DNA of 64,000 bases from JBDWFY01 sp964291365 (GCA_964291365.2 OZ219989.1:1860001-1924000); one strand, 5' to 3'; counted from the stretch's first letter, positions 27,838 through 38,333 are shown. The notes: a model not told the origin generated them from the letters alone. Program-made: numbers and translations.

Positions 27838-29423
27838 GGTCTAACTCCAAGCACAGATTCAATATATTGTTCTGGATTCACTAAATCAGAAGCCCCTTGG
27901 TTTACAATTTGAAAAAGAAATTCTGGTGAAATACCAATTACAATAATCAATACTAATAGAATTAAAATCGGAATCCAAATAATTAATGTTGATTCTTCAA
28001 CAGTTTCGGCAAGCGGTTTAATAGTTATTTTACTTGAATTGTCCGCTACAAATTCTGGTGGATTACGCCAAAATGAATACAACCAAATTCTCCCAACGGA
28101 AATAGTAGTTAAAAATCCTGTTAATAGAATCGCCCCACTCAATAAATAGCTTTCCAGCTGAAGACTTGCATGAACCAAAATTACCTTTGGCCAAAAACCA
28201 GAAAATGGTGGTAGTCCAGCAATGGCAAATCCAATGATTAATAATATAGCTGCTAACAATGGATTAGCTTTATACAATCCCCCAAGTTTACGCAAATCAA
28301 ATGTACCTGTTATTCTTCCGATGACTCCTCCGACAAGATATAAAGCAGTCATGACAATTATTGAGTGAACTGCATAAAATATGCTCCCCGAGAGCGCACT
28401 TTCACTACCAAGTGCTAATCCAGCCAGCATTATACCTACTCCAGAAATAACTAAAAATCCAAATGCTCGACGAATATCAGTTTGGGCAAGAGATCCAAAC
28501 ACTCCGGTTAACATAGTTAGTATTGCGATAACAACTAATGCAAGGTCCAACTCGCCACGTCCGGCTGGAATTATCATAATCAGTGTTCGAAATAGTGCAT
28601 AAACTGCCACTTTCGTTAATAGACCAGCAAATACCGCTGAAACAACTATTTTCGGAGTGTGATATGAAGCCGGTAACCAGAAATTCACGGGAAACGCCGC
28701 AGCCTTAATGCCAAATGCTAAAGTATATAGAGCCGTAATTACAACTAGTGGTGCATTTTCAGGGAGTGACATTACCCTAATTGCAATATCGGCCATATTT
28801 AATGTACCAACCATCGCATACAATAGTCCAGTGGCAATCAAAAATAAGGTTGTGGCAATTAAATTTAACACACCATATTTGAGTGCTCCATCCAGCTGAA
28901 CCTTTTTATTGCCAAGAATCAACAATCCAAATGATGAGATCAACATGACTTCAAACCATACGTAAAGATTGAAAATATCACCTGTCAAAAACGATCCACT
29001 GACACCTACCATCAAAAGCAATAAAAATGGATAGAATCCATATCTTCGCCCCGCATGATCAACTTCAATTACCCCATAAAATCCAACACTCCAAGCAACA
29101 ATAGATGAGGTCAATGAGAGAATGACACTTGTTGCATCCGCGGTAAATGCAATTCCAAATGGAGCTAACCACTTCCCCATCACCATAACAACGACACCTT
29201 TTTCCAAAACATGAAAAAGCAAACCAATATTTGACAACACTAGCGCAGTTAAAAATAGTGCCGCTATTCTGGGTTGAAAGTCGGTTTTCTTCCGCGTCAT
29301 AATACCAATGCAGGCCCCCAACATTGAAATAACCAGTGGCGCAATCACTAACCAGTCCATAATTTCAACTGGTGCGATCCTCATTGCCTCTGCAGGATCA
29401 ATTATTTTATTTTCAGTTGCCAT
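27834..29423 (-). CDS. mrpD: Na+/H+ antiporter subunit D (proton-translocating, NuoN-like)
   Basis: 529 residues, about 14 membrane segments. Homologue of complex I antiporter-like subunits. FWLPASYHTPKIVVSAVFAGLLTKV is split here as the conserved HTP-containing loop followed by the helix with the essential lysine (GLLTKV). GIKAAAFPVNF carries the other key lysine. Together with MrpA it forms the ion pathway. Two bases separate it from mrpC. Confidence 0.94.
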   Translation of the reverse strand: MATENKIIDPAEAMRIAPVEIMDWLVIAPLVISMLGACIGIMTRKKTDFQPRIAALFLTALVLSNIGLLFHVLEKGVVVMVMGKWLAPFGIAFTADATSVILSLTSSIVAWSVGFYGVIEVDHAGRRYGFYPFLLLLMVGVSGSFLTGDIFNLYVWFEVMLISSFGLLILGNKKVQLDGALKYGVLNLIATTLFLIATGLLYAMVGTLNMADIAIRVMSLPENAPLVVITALYTLAFGIKAAAFPVNFWLPASYHTPKIVVSAVFAGLLTKVAVYALFRTLIMIIPAGRGELDLALVVIAILTMLTGVFGSLAQTDIRRAFGFLVISGVGIMLAGLALGSESALSGSIFYAVHSIIVMTALYLVGGVIGRITGTFDLRKLGGLYKANPLLAAILLIIGFAIAGLPPFSGFWPKVILVHASLQLESYLLSGAILLTGFLTTISVGRIWLYSFWRNPPEFVADNSSKITIKPLAETVEESTLIIWIPILILLVLIIVIGISPEFLFQIVNQGASDLVNPEQYIESVLGVRP

Positions 29424-29425
29424 TA

Positions 29426-29803
29426 TTAGTATTCCAGCATTGGTTTGATTTTTTCTTCAGGTTCAGCTTCTCGAATTTCGTCAACATTATCTGAACCCAA
29501 TTCTTGAAATACTCGTAATGACAAAACCAACATGAAGGCAAATAATGAAAATGAAATAACAATTGCAGTGAGCACTAATGCTTGCGGAAGTGGATTCGCA
29601 GCTCCTGAGACTGTGGTGCTTGCATCAATCGGGATAATTGGTGGAATTTCTCTGGTAATACGCCCGGCAGTAAAAATTAATAAATTTACGGCATTGCTTA
29701 GTAACACAATCCCAATCAAAATCCGAATCAATTGTCTAGACATTAATAGATACAAACTGGCCGCAAAGAATATCGCGATCAATGCTGAAAAAACTACTTC
29801 CAT
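29426..29803 (-). CDS. mrpC: Na+/H+ antiporter subunit C (NuoK-like)
   Basis: 125 residues, three membrane helices, homologous to NuoK. IRILIGIVLLSNAVNLLIF and DPLPQALVLTAIV-like stretch (here NPLPQALVLTAIVI) are diagnostic. The C-terminus has a charged tail a little longer than usual. Overlaps mrpB by ten bases. Confidence 0.92.
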   Translation of the reverse strand: MEVVFSALIAIFFAASLYLLMSRQLIRILIGIVLLSNAVNLLIFTAGRITREIPPIIPIDASTTVSGAANPLPQALVLTAIVISFSLFAFMLVLSLRVFQELGSDNVDEIREAEPEEKIKPMLEY

Positions 29804-30222
29804 GATTTTCCCTCCCGCCCTTCTATAACTAGTACAATTGAAGAAATTGAGCCCACTACTACTAAATACACCCCAATATCAAAAATAAGCGGTGTTGAAA
29901 GATCAACGGTAACACCGAATATTTCTGGATATACCCATAGACCGGTCATGAATGGGTCACCGGTAAATAAGGAGAGTAATCCTGCAAATGTTGCAAGAAA
30001 AAGACCAAATGCAGAAATATGAATTGGATGGAAATATAGTGCTCTGCGAACTGGTGCAACTCCACCAGATATACCGAGAATTGCAAGTGCTGAAACGGCG
30101 ATAAGTCCGCCTATGAATCCGCCACCTGGTTCATTATGACCTCGTAACAAAACAAATACTGAAAATATAACCATCAATGAAGCTAAATATGGACTTATTG
30201 TTCTAAAAATTAAGGTACTCAT
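29794..30222 (-). CDS. mrpB: Na+/H+ antiporter subunit B
   Basis: 142 residues, four membrane helices. FVLLRGHNEPGGGFIGGL is the MnhB signature near residue 24, with the conserved glycine-rich turn. It is a separate gene here, not fused to MrpA. Overlaps mrpA by four bases. Confidence 0.93.
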   Translation of the reverse strand: MSTLIFRTISPYLASLMVIFSVFVLLRGHNEPGGGFIGGLIAVSALAILGISGGVAPVRRALYFHPIHISAFGLFLATFAGLLSLFTGDPFMTGLWVYPEIFGVTVDLSTPLIFDIGVYLVVVGSISSIVLVIEGREGKSWK

Positions 30223-32621
30223 GAAATTACATCCTGTGGTTGATTGTTCTCAGTTGAAAGATCAGTCTGCTCTGAATTTACTGGTCTTCTCGGTGTAATG
30301 ATCCGCATTAATGCGATGATTGCTAGACCTGCAATCAAAACAACCGCAATTTCACCTAAAGTGTCTACTCCTCTGTAATCTACTAGGATAACGTTAACTA
30401 CATTGCGACCATGTGCTAGAATTTTGCTATATTTTTCAAAAAAGTCAGGTAGTTCAGAATTAAATGGAATTTGTGTTGTCGCAATCAAAATAAGTCCGAA
30501 CGCTACCCCACCAGCGATTGCTAAAGTACCATCAAATAACTTTTGCATTCCTGATCGACACTCTCGTGGTTTGAGATTAAGTTTTGTCATAACCAATGCG
30601 AGAATAACTACCGATAAAGTTTCTACCATAAATTGTGTAAACGATAAATCAGGTGCACCAAATAGCATAAATATTATAGCAACCCCAAATCCTTGTATTC
30701 CAAGTGAAACTATTGCAATTAATCCACTTGATGCTGTCAATACAGCAATCAAACCAATAAATGTTATCATAAAAATTGCCCATTCATGTAATGCAAATTT
30801 TGGTATATTTGGAATTGCAGGCCACTCCTCAAAAATAAAGAGCGGAATATATAAAGTAGCGACTAGGACAATAATAGTTATTGTCAAATAACCTTTCATC
30901 GCACCGAATTGAATTAAATTTGTCAATGCAGTTGAAAATCTTAAAATACTCCTGAATATTTGGTCAAATCCTTGATCCGGTCCCCAATTGATTTTAGTTA
31001 ATATCATATCAACAAACTCACGAAATCGCTCAAGTTTCATAAAGCCAAAAATTCCTAACGCTATAGTAATAATTGACAGAAAAAGGGGTATCCCTAAATA
31101 TGCAGGAAACAGATGCAGGTCGACTGACCAGGATGTGCCAATGACACTTGAAGCTGAAGGTTGAATAATTAAATTCCCCGTTGTACTAGAATACAGTGCG
31201 ACAAGTAAACCACAAATTGCCAATACCGCAGGTCCAAGCCACAATAAAACCGATGCTTCATGTACTTCTTTTAGAGTTAATGAATCTTCCATCTCTCCAA
31301 TAAATGGTTTTATTGCAACGGCAAATGCAATTACTAGCATAAGTGCGTTCCCTAAAACTGCTGTGATCGTTAACAGCAATTCACCAAAATTGACTCCCCA
31401 GATCCCTTCATACAAAATTTCTTTAGCGATAAATCCAATAAATGGTGGTAAACCTGCCATTGAAAGCGAAGCTAAACATGCAAATATGAATGTGAGTGGC
31501 ATTGCCGACCTCAATCCACCAAGTTCCAAAATATCTCGCGAACCTGCCTCATGATCAATTGACCCAACCACCATAAATAAGGTTCCTTTAAATAATGAAT
31601 GGGCAAGTAAGTAGAGTACTGCTCCTTCAATCGCTTTTTCAATACTGGTGCCAGTCAACATAACTAACAATCCTAGCGAAGCAATAGTCGTATATGCTAA
31701 CATCAATTTCATATCAGTTTGACGAATCGCAAGTATCGTTCCAATTATCAACGTGATTCCACCAAATATTGGTAAAACAGTCGTCCAAATTAGAGTGTCG
31801 CCAAAAATCGGTTGAACGCGCATGAGTAGATATACCCCTGCTTTTACCATCGTAGCTGAATGTAAATATGCGGAAACTGGCGTTGGGGCTTCCATCGCGT
31901 TCGCTAGCCAAAAGTGAAATGGAAATTGTGCTGACTTGGTAAATGCACCACCAAGAATTAGTATGAGTATTGGGGCTAACCAACCACTATCTTTTATAAA
32001 GTCACCCCGTTGTAAAATTGCCGACATATTTGTTTCACCCGAAACCAATGTAAGTAATAAGAGACCAACCAGTAAAACTAGTCCTCCACCTCCGGTGACC
32101 ACTAATGCTTGTAATGCGGCGCGGCGTGAACGTTCCGCCGTGTGATTAAAACCGATCAATAAAAACGAAGTGATAGAAGTTAATTCCCAAAAAACAAACA
32201 ATGTAATAAGATTATTTGCCAAAACTAATCCAAGCATTGAACCCATAAACAAAAACATAAATGAAAAAAAACGACCTTGATCTGGATGTCCTTTTAAATA
32301 TCCCCCTGAATACAGGATAATTAAGGTACCTATTCCTGAAATTAGCCCAGCGAATAAAACAGAAAGTCCATCAATATAGAATGAGAAATCAACTCCAAAT
32401 GAGGGAATCCAATTCAGTGAAATAACGTTTGTTCTACCTAAAGAAGTGAATTCAACATAACCAACAAAATGAATAAACACCCATGCTGGGACCAACGCCA
32501 GCAACCACGCCGCATTGTGATTTAAAATTCGAACAACAACTGGAGCAATGATTGCTACTAAGAAAGGAGCTGCTAATGCTAGAAAAAACGGATTAAAATC
32601 CAAAATATTCATTAAAGACAC
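30219..32621 (-). CDS. mrpA: Na+/H+ antiporter subunit A (NuoL-like)
   Basis: 800 residues, about 20 membrane segments, the first gene of the operon. The N-terminal two thirds are NuoL-like, with FWLANAMEAPTPVSAYLHSA and the following TMVKAGVYLLMRV holding the essential lysine. The C-terminal MbhD/MbhE-like part starts near residue 600 (IGLIAVLTASSGLIAIVSLG, DLSFTQFMVETLSVV). Length fits a MrpA without fused MrpB. It lies divergent to msrB, 352 bases away, where the operon promoter must be. Confidence 0.94.
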   Translation of the reverse strand: MSLMNILDFNPFFLALAAPFLVAIIAPVVVRILNHNAAWLLALVPAWVFIHFVGYVEFTSLGRTNVISLNWIPSFGVDFSFYIDGLSVLFAGLISGIGTLIILYSGGYLKGHPDQGRFFSFMFLFMGSMLGLVLANNLITLFVFWELTSITSFLLIGFNHTAERSRRAALQALVVTGGGGLVLLVGLLLLTLVSGETNMSAILQRGDFIKDSGWLAPILILILGGAFTKSAQFPFHFWLANAMEAPTPVSAYLHSATMVKAGVYLLMRVQPIFGDTLIWTTVLPIFGGITLIIGTILAIRQTDMKLMLAYTTIASLGLLVMLTGTSIEKAIEGAVLYLLAHSLFKGTLFMVVGSIDHEAGSRDILELGGLRSAMPLTFIFACLASLSMAGLPPFIGFIAKEILYEGIWGVNFGELLLTITAVLGNALMLVIAFAVAIKPFIGEMEDSLTLKEVHEASVLLWLGPAVLAICGLLVALYSSTTGNLIIQPSASSVIGTSWSVDLHLFPAYLGIPLFLSIITIALGIFGFMKLERFREFVDMILTKINWGPDQGFDQIFRSILRFSTALTNLIQFGAMKGYLTITIIVLVATLYIPLFIFEEWPAIPNIPKFALHEWAIFMITFIGLIAVLTASSGLIAIVSLGIQGFGVAIIFMLFGAPDLSFTQFMVETLSVVILALVMTKLNLKPRECRSGMQKLFDGTLAIAGGVAFGLILIATTQIPFNSELPDFFEKYSKILAHGRNVVNVILVDYRGVDTLGEIAVVLIAGLAIIALMRIITPRRPVNSEQTDLSTENNQPQDVIS

Positions 32622-32973
32622 CTAATATGAATATAATACAAAAACTCATTCTAATGAATTTTCATTGTCAAAACGCAATTTTTACAATGGTAATCGCAGT
32701 TGATTATTTTTGAATTTAATTGTATAAAGTAAAGTGAATAGAGTTGCAACAGCAAATTAATATTGGATTGTAAAAGAGGAAATACATTTGTGTTTTATTG
32801 ACTCTTTTATGATAAAATCTTCATTAAGAGTGGCATACATTTATATTAAAATAATAATCTCACGAAATTTTGATATAATTACATCTTGTATTCGATCGCG
32901 CCCTAATATATTAAAGTAAATAATATCAGCCTAAACAATTACCTAAAACTACAGCAATAGGAGTAACATAGCT
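32622..32973. other. Divergent intergenic region between mrpA and msrB
   Basis: 352 AT-rich bases that must hold both promoters. I see no convincing hairpin, dyad or small gene. Confidence 0.4.
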
Positions 32974-33393
32974 TTGAGTGAAACATCTGTAATTGAAAAT
33001 GCTAAAGAGTTAACGGACGAAGATTGGAAAACCCGCTTGTCAAAGGAAGAATTTGATGTGCTTCGTCGTGCTGGCACTGAACGACCATACACTGGACGAT
33101 ACTGGAATGAAACTAGTACTGGTCGCTATAGTTGTGCGGGTTGTGGCAATCCACTATTTGATTCCGATACTAAATTTAATGCCGGTTGTGGCTGGCCAAG
33201 TTTTTTTAAATCAGTATCAAAAGATGCAATTACTGAGCATGTTGATAAGAGTCATTTTATGGTGCGCACCGAAATCCGCTGCGGACATTGTGATGGACAT
33301 TTAGGTCATGTATTTAATGATGGTCCCAAACCAACTGGATTGCGATATTGCATGAATGGCAACGCTATGAAATTCACACCAGCTGAAAAATAA
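32974..33393 (+). CDS. msrB: Methionine-R-sulfoxide reductase MsrB
   Basis: 139 residues. Reduces methionine-R-sulfoxide in proteins. Zinc is held by CAGCGNPLF and CGHCDGHLGH; the catalytic cysteine lies in GLRYCMNGNAM near the C-terminus; FNAGCGWPSFF and HVFNDGP are diagnostic. Translation starts at TTG with AGGAG ten bases before it; there is no in-frame ATG before the conserved core. Divergent from mrpA; oligopeptidase B follows on the same strand. Confidence 0.94.
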   Translation: MSETSVIENAKELTDEDWKTRLSKEEFDVLRRAGTERPYTGRYWNETSTGRYSCAGCGNPLFDSDTKFNAGCGWPSFFKSVSKDAITEHVDKSHFMVRTEIRCGHCDGHLGHVFNDGPKPTGLRYCMNGNAMKFTPAEK

Positions 33394-33507
33394 TCAACTT
33401 GTAGCAACTTAAGACCACCCATAAACTTGACTATAATTTTTGTGTTTAAATGAGCGCAAACATTTCTCTGTTAGTATAAAAATTCATTCCAAAATCAATG
33501 TAATTAA

Positions 33508-35592
33508 ATGACAACCTCCCCTACTCCTCCTATTGCCCCAAAATTGCCAGTTGAAAGTGTCCATCATGGTATCAAGAAAGTTGATAATTATGCCTGGTTG
33601 CGCGACGAGAATTGGCAAGAATTAATGCATGATCCATCCGTATTAGGTCAAAAGATTAGAGATTATCTTGAGGCAGAGAATAACTATACAGATTCAATAA
33701 TGGCCGACACAAAAGCTATCCAAAAGATACTATTTAATGAAATGCGCGGCCGTATTAAAGAAGATGATTCGACAGTACCTTTTCCTCATGGACCATTTGC
33801 ATATTCAGTAAAATTTGATGAAGGGGCACAACATCCAAAAATTATGCGTTCGCGACGAGATGGAACAAATGAAGAAGTTTTGCTAAATGCAAATGAACTT
33901 GCTGAAGGTTTACCCTATTTTGACCTTGGCGGGACTACTCACTCACCTGTACACAATCTGTTAGCCTGGTCATATGATGATAAAGGTTCTGAATATTATA
34001 AGTTACGAATTCGAAATTTAAAAACTGGTGCCGATTTACCAGATAGCATCGAAAGAGTTGCAGGAAACGTAGTATTTTCAAGTGATGAAAAGTACGTATT
34101 CTATACTTGGTTAGATGAAAATCATCGCCCTTGTAAAATAAAGCGTCACAAAATTGGAACGAATCCAGAAAGCGATGAAACTGTTTATACAGACCCAGAT
34201 ACTGGCTTTTTTGTCGCGGTAGGTGAAACTCAATCTGCAAAGTTTATTATTATTGATAGTCGGGATCACCAGACTTCCGAAATACGGGTGATCAGTATTG
34301 ATCAACCATTAGAGCAACCTAGATTAATTGCAAAGCGAATTACAGGACAAGAATACACGCTAGACCATCAAGAAAATCAATTTATTATTCTTACTAATGC
34401 TGATGATGCTGAGGATTTCAAGATTGTTTTGGCCCCTATTGACTCTCCAGGACGTGAAAATTGGACTGAACTAGTTCCTCACAAATTAGGGCGACTGATT
34501 CTTGATATAAATGCTTATCAGGATTACTTTGTTAGATTAGAACGAGAGAATGGCCTACCCCGAATTGTTATTCATCGAATTAAAGATGGCTTCGAACATC
34601 AAATCTCGTTTGAAGAAGAAGCATATTCGCTTGGACTTGATGCCGGATTTGAATTTGACACATCAACAATTCGATTTAGTTATTCCTCAATGACTACTCC
34701 TAGTCAAATTTACGACTATGATATGAAAACTCAATCACGTACGTTACGAAAAGTACAAGAAGTTCCGAGTGGACACAATTCAAATGATTATATTACCAAA
34801 AGAATATTTGCTCCTGCGGATGATGGTGAAAATGTCCCAATCACTCTGCTTTATCATAAAAATACTAAATTAGACGGAAACTCACCGTGTTTGCAATACG
34901 GGTACGGATCGTATGGGATTTCGATGCCCGCAAGCTTTATGACCAACTGTTTATCGCTTGTTGATCGAGGGTTCGTTTATGCAATTGCACATATTCGAGG
35001 GGGAAAAGAGAAAGGATTTCGTTGGTATAAAACTGGTCGAAAGGAGTTCAAAAAGAATACGTTCACTGATTTCATTGCGGTTACTCGTCATCTCATCGCC
35101 GAAAGTATTGTAAATGAATCAAAAGTAGTTGCTCATGGTGGTTCAGCCGGTGGAATGTTGGTTGGTGCCGTTGCCAACATGGCACCTGAATTATATCAAG
35201 GAATTCTAGCTGAAGTGCCGTTTGTTGATGTGCTAAACACTATGTTAGATGATTCTTTACCACTTACACCTCCAGAATGGCCTGAATGGGGAAATCCAAT
35301 TGAGGATGAACAAGCATATCAATATATCGCAAGCTATTCACCTTACGAGAATGTTACTATGTTAAACTATCCTGCGATTTTAGTAAACACAGGATTAACA
35401 GACCCTCGCGTAACCTATTGGGAACCCGCAAAATGGATTGCAAAATTGCGCGCACATAATCAAGGCGAAAGACCAATATTATTGAACACTAAAATGGATT
35501 CAGGTCATGGCGGTGCATCAGGACGATTTGACCGCTTAGAAGAAGTGGCTTTCAACTATTCGTTTGCATTAAAAGTTTGTGGGAAATTGTAA
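33508..35592 (+). CDS. ptrB: Oligopeptidase B (S9 prolyl-oligopeptidase family)
   Basis: 694 residues: an N-terminal beta-propeller (about 70-400) and a C-terminal alpha/beta-hydrolase domain. The catalytic serine is in VAHGGSAGGMLVGA (around residue 542), the aspartate in NTGLTDPRVTYWEP, and the histidine in MDSGHGGASGRFDR. Family enzymes cleave short peptides after Lys or Arg in the cytoplasm. YGYGSYGISMP and AHIRGGKEKGFRWY are typical OpdB. No signal peptide. Confidence 0.92.
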   Translation: MTTSPTPPIAPKLPVESVHHGIKKVDNYAWLRDENWQELMHDPSVLGQKIRDYLEAENNYTDSIMADTKAIQKILFNEMRGRIKEDDSTVPFPHGPFAYSVKFDEGAQHPKIMRSRRDGTNEEVLLNANELAEGLPYFDLGGTTHSPVHNLLAWSYDDKGSEYYKLRIRNLKTGADLPDSIERVAGNVVFSSDEKYVFYTWLDENHRPCKIKRHKIGTNPESDETVYTDPDTGFFVAVGETQSAKFIIIDSRDHQTSEIRVISIDQPLEQPRLIAKRITGQEYTLDHQENQFIILTNADDAEDFKIVLAPIDSPGRENWTELVPHKLGRLILDINAYQDYFVRLERENGLPRIVIHRIKDGFEHQISFEEEAYSLGLDAGFEFDTSTIRFSYSSMTTPSQIYDYDMKTQSRTLRKVQEVPSGHNSNDYITKRIFAPADDGENVPITLLYHKNTKLDGNSPCLQYGYGSYGISMPASFMTNCLSLVDRGFVYAIAHIRGGKEKGFRWYKTGRKEFKKNTFTDFIAVTRHLIAESIVNESKVVAHGGSAGGMLVGAVANMAPELYQGILAEVPFVDVLNTMLDDSLPLTPPEWPEWGNPIEDEQAYQYIASYSPYENVTMLNYPAILVNTGLTDPRVTYWEPAKWIAKLRAHNQGERPILLNTKMDSGHGGASGRFDRLEEVAFNYSFALKVCGKL

Positions 35593-35635
35593 GAATCTTG
35601 CTTGAGCAGAAATTCACATAGAATGAAAAATTCCA

Positions 35636-35671
35636 ATTGAAAAAATTAGTTAGCTCAAATGAGCTAACTAA
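35636..35671 (-). terminator. Strong rho-independent terminator of sodB
   Basis: On the minus strand TTAGTTAGCTC and GAGCTAACTAA pair perfectly (11 bp) around ATTT, followed by TTTTTT. It sits between the converging ptrB and sod genes, about 70 bases past the sod stop. Confidence 0.8.
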
Positions 35672-35738
35672 TATCAGTTTCTATATATACCAGTTGACTG
35701 AGAAAACACTTAGCACCTAACAATTTGATTAAATATCG

Positions 35739-36338
35739 TTAGTTAGCACCTTCAAATAGTTCTAGTACATAGTCCCAGTTAACTAGATTATCAAACCAAG
35801 CTTCTAGATATTTTGGTCGCGCGTTTCGATAGTCTATATAATAGGAATGTTCCCATACATCTACTCCAAGTAACGGAGTCGCGTTGTGAATAAGTGGATT
35901 TTCACCATTAGGTGTTTTCATAATCTCTAGTTTACCATCTTTCTGAGCTAACCAAGCCCAACCTGAACCAAATTGGGTCACGCCAGCATTGATAAAGTCA
36001 CTTCTGAATTTTTCAAATCCACCTAAATCAGAATTTATCTTTGCCATCAATGCGTCTGGAAGCGCAGACCCTCCACCACCAGGTTTCATCCATTTCCAAA
36101 AATGAATGTGGTTATAGTGTTGTGCCGCATTATTGAATAATCCTGGATTGTTATTGTGGCTTTCTCTGACAACGTCTTCAAGACTTTTACCTTCAAGACC
36201 TGAATTTTGAAGTAGATTGTTTCCATTGGTCACATAAGCTTGATGGTGCTTGTCGTGATGAAACTCAAGGGTTTCTTTTGACATAAATTCACCAAGAGCA
36301 TCGTGAGCATACGGAAGATTTGGAAGTTCAAACGCCAT
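35739..36338 (-). CDS. sodB: Superoxide dismutase, iron type
   Basis: 199 residues from ATG 36338, with AAGGAG upstream; a longer frame to 36419 adds residues not found in SODs. Dismutates superoxide. Metal ligands are visible in LEFHHDKHHQAYV, NAAQHYNHIHFW and GVDVWEHSYYIDY. The glutamine in NAAQHYNH is typical of the Fe-type rather than Mn-type. GSGWAWL is the family signature. Divergent from the YbfB-like transporter. Confidence 0.95.
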   Translation of the reverse strand: MAFELPNLPYAHDALGEFMSKETLEFHHDKHHQAYVTNGNNLLQNSGLEGKSLEDVVRESHNNNPGLFNNAAQHYNHIHFWKWMKPGGGGSALPDALMAKINSDLGGFEKFRSDFINAGVTQFGSGWAWLAQKDGKLEIMKTPNGENPLIHNATPLLGVDVWEHSYYIDYRNARPKYLEAWFDNLVNWDYVLELFEGAN

Positions 36339-36555
36339 TATTTGCTCCTTATTTTGATAGTTTGGATTCCGGGAATACTTGGTATCAGTATTCTGTAATA
36401 ATGCATAAACTAAATTCAAAAGTTGATATTGTCAACATTATATTTAAATTATTTTTTTCAACCTAATTAAGTAAGTTTTTATGTATAATTATTGAAAAAT
36501 CGTTTAACTCTAGAATTGAATTGTAATCCTTGCAACTGACTCTACGAGATACAAA

Positions 36556-37713
36556 GTGAACTCAACAAGATTGACAGCATATAGTATCGCTATCGGTGGT
36601 ATAGTAACTATGGCGGTAATAATGGGGATTGGTCGATTTGTTTATACTCCTATCTTACCTTTTATGATCTCTAGTGGAGTTATTAATGAGTCTCAAGCAG
36701 GTATCATTGCCACCTCAAATTATGCTGGTTATTTGATTGGTGCATTTTCTGCTGCTTGGATAAAATTACCTGGAGGTATTCGATTTTGGTTCATAATTGC
36801 TTTACTTTTTAGTGTTTTATCCACTTTAGCAATGGGATTTACACAAAATCCAATATTGTTTGGTCTAATTCGATTCATAAGCGGATTAGCAAGTGCTTAT
36901 GCATTTATATTTTGTGCAACATTAATAGTTCAGCGACTAGCAAAACTTGAATCCTCCCATTTATCAGGTACTCATTTCATGGGAGTTGGAATTGGAATAG
37001 CAGGTTCAGCATTATTAATTTCTGCATTGGCAAACCTTGGTCAAAATTGGCAATACTTTTGGATCATTAGTGGTCTGACAGGAATGCTTGGAATGATTAT
37101 CGCGATAGTTTTGATACCATCTGAATCAGTTCAGGCCACTACTAAAAAAGAGTTAGAGCCGCGACTCAAATTCTATGGACCTTTGATTCGACTTATAATT
37201 GCATACGGATTATTTGGATTTGGTTATGTAATAACCGCGACATTCATCTCAACTATTGCACGACAAGAATTTAGTCTGCAAATAATTGAACCATATGTTT
37301 GGCTATTTGTTGGGTTGAGTGCTATTCCGTCAGCGGCAATAATGGCTGTTTTATCGAGAAGATATGGAAGTCAAGTAGTATTGGCAATTGCATGTTTGTT
37401 GCTAGCCATTGGTGTTGCTATCAGTGTATTGACCAAAAATCCAGTATTGTTTCCACTTAGTGCCATTTTCTTGGGAGGGACTTTTGTTGGAATTACTGCA
37501 GTAGGATTAATGGAAGCCAGTCAACTTGCTGTCAATAGCATGCGTCAAGCATTTGGTTATATGACTGCTTCTTTTGGGTTAGGGCAAATGATTGGACCCT
37601 TTGTTGCGGGTCAGTTCTATATATTGTCAGAGAGTTTCTTTCCGGCATCAGTGCTCGCAAGTATCTTATTAATGCTTGCAGCAACACTAATAATTTGGCC
37701 AAATCAAAACTGA
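36556..37713 (+). CDS. YbfB/YjiJ-family MFS transporter
   Basis: 385 residues, 12 membrane segments. The N-terminal GIGRFVYTPILPFM is the YbfB/YjiJ family hallmark, and QLAVNSMRQAFGYMTASFGLG lies in the C-terminal half. Members are thought to be exporters, but substrates are unknown. The GTG start at 36556 gives the expected N-terminus. It is alone on this strand and followed by a 13-bp hairpin. Confidence 0.85.
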   Translation: MNSTRLTAYSIAIGGIVTMAVIMGIGRFVYTPILPFMISSGVINESQAGIIATSNYAGYLIGAFSAAWIKLPGGIRFWFIIALLFSVLSTLAMGFTQNPILFGLIRFISGLASAYAFIFCATLIVQRLAKLESSHLSGTHFMGVGIGIAGSALLISALANLGQNWQYFWIISGLTGMLGMIIAIVLIPSESVQATTKKELEPRLKFYGPLIRLIIAYGLFGFGYVITATFISTIARQEFSLQIIEPYVWLFVGLSAIPSAAIMAVLSRRYGSQVVLAIACLLLAIGVAISVLTKNPVLFPLSAIFLGGTFVGITAVGLMEASQLAVNSMRQAFGYMTASFGLGQMIGPFVAGQFYILSESFFPASVLASILLMLAATLIIWPNQN

Positions 37714-37801
37714 AAAATGTGTTCTATATTTTTGTAACCAGCCCTATCGGATGGGATCACTTATTAGTACTACTGTTATAGTTCTTTCCACTAATACCAC
37801 T

Positions 37802-37831
37802 TGATAGAAGGAGTATGAACTCCTTCCATCA
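37802..37831 (+). terminator. Hairpin after the YbfB-like gene
   Basis: TGATAGAAGGAGT pairs with ACTCCTTCCATCA around the loop ATGA (13 positions, one mismatch). No T-run follows, so it is either a rho-dependent end with a protective hairpin or an RNA-stability element. I see no other feature in 37714-38008. Confidence 0.4.
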
Positions 37832-38008
37832 GCACACTATTATATAGTTACAGGGTTAAAATATATAGACAAGAATGTGAATTCATCACAATGACGACAT
37901 ATTTAGTGAAATGCCGTTAGTTTATCATTTTAACCGCGGCATCCCTGATACCCAAAACACATGAAGAAAATATTACCCTAAAATTTTTGGGATATCTCTT
38001 CTGTACTT

Positions 38009-38173
38009 TTACCACCAGTTTTCCCAATAAAGCACATGACCAATTACGCCAAAAGCACATCCAATTTCATCACTTTGACCACGTTCTTGACAATTGTTAT
38101 GGAATGAAGTTGGATTCACTTCGCAAGCACTTATAATACCAGCGAGTGCCAAAAGAAAGATTAGTTTTTTCAT
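38009..38173 (-). CDS. Small lipoprotein, 54 residues
   Basis: ATG 38173 with AAGGAG seven bases upstream (a second ATG is one codon earlier). The protein begins MKKLIFLLALAGIISAC, a textbook lipoprotein signal with a lipobox-like ISAC, then continues with a short cysteine-bearing tail (NNCQERGQSDEIGC) ending in two tryptophans. Gene length, strong ribosome site and clean stop make it credible. I do not recognise the family; it is below the length most callers accept. Resembles the size of entericidin-type or other small outer-membrane lipoproteins only in build. Confidence 0.68.
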   Translation of the reverse strand: MKKLIFLLALAGIISACEVNPTSFHNNCQERGQSDEIGCAFGVIGHVLYWENWW

Positions 38174-38333
38174 CATTATTCTCCTTAAGAGTTAAAATTG
38201 AATTGATATTCTATTCTATAAAAAAATGAAATAAAATAAAATGCGACAAATTGTCACACAAGAAAAAGAGTTAAACTTTGTTTATTCTCTTTAATTTTAT
38301 TGTTCATAGATTTTCTCATACATCAATGTGTAC

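Noticed and set aside
30403..30891. Long open frame antisense to mrpA
   Set aside because: Mirror of the mrpA reading frame, low-complexity translation, no start signal.
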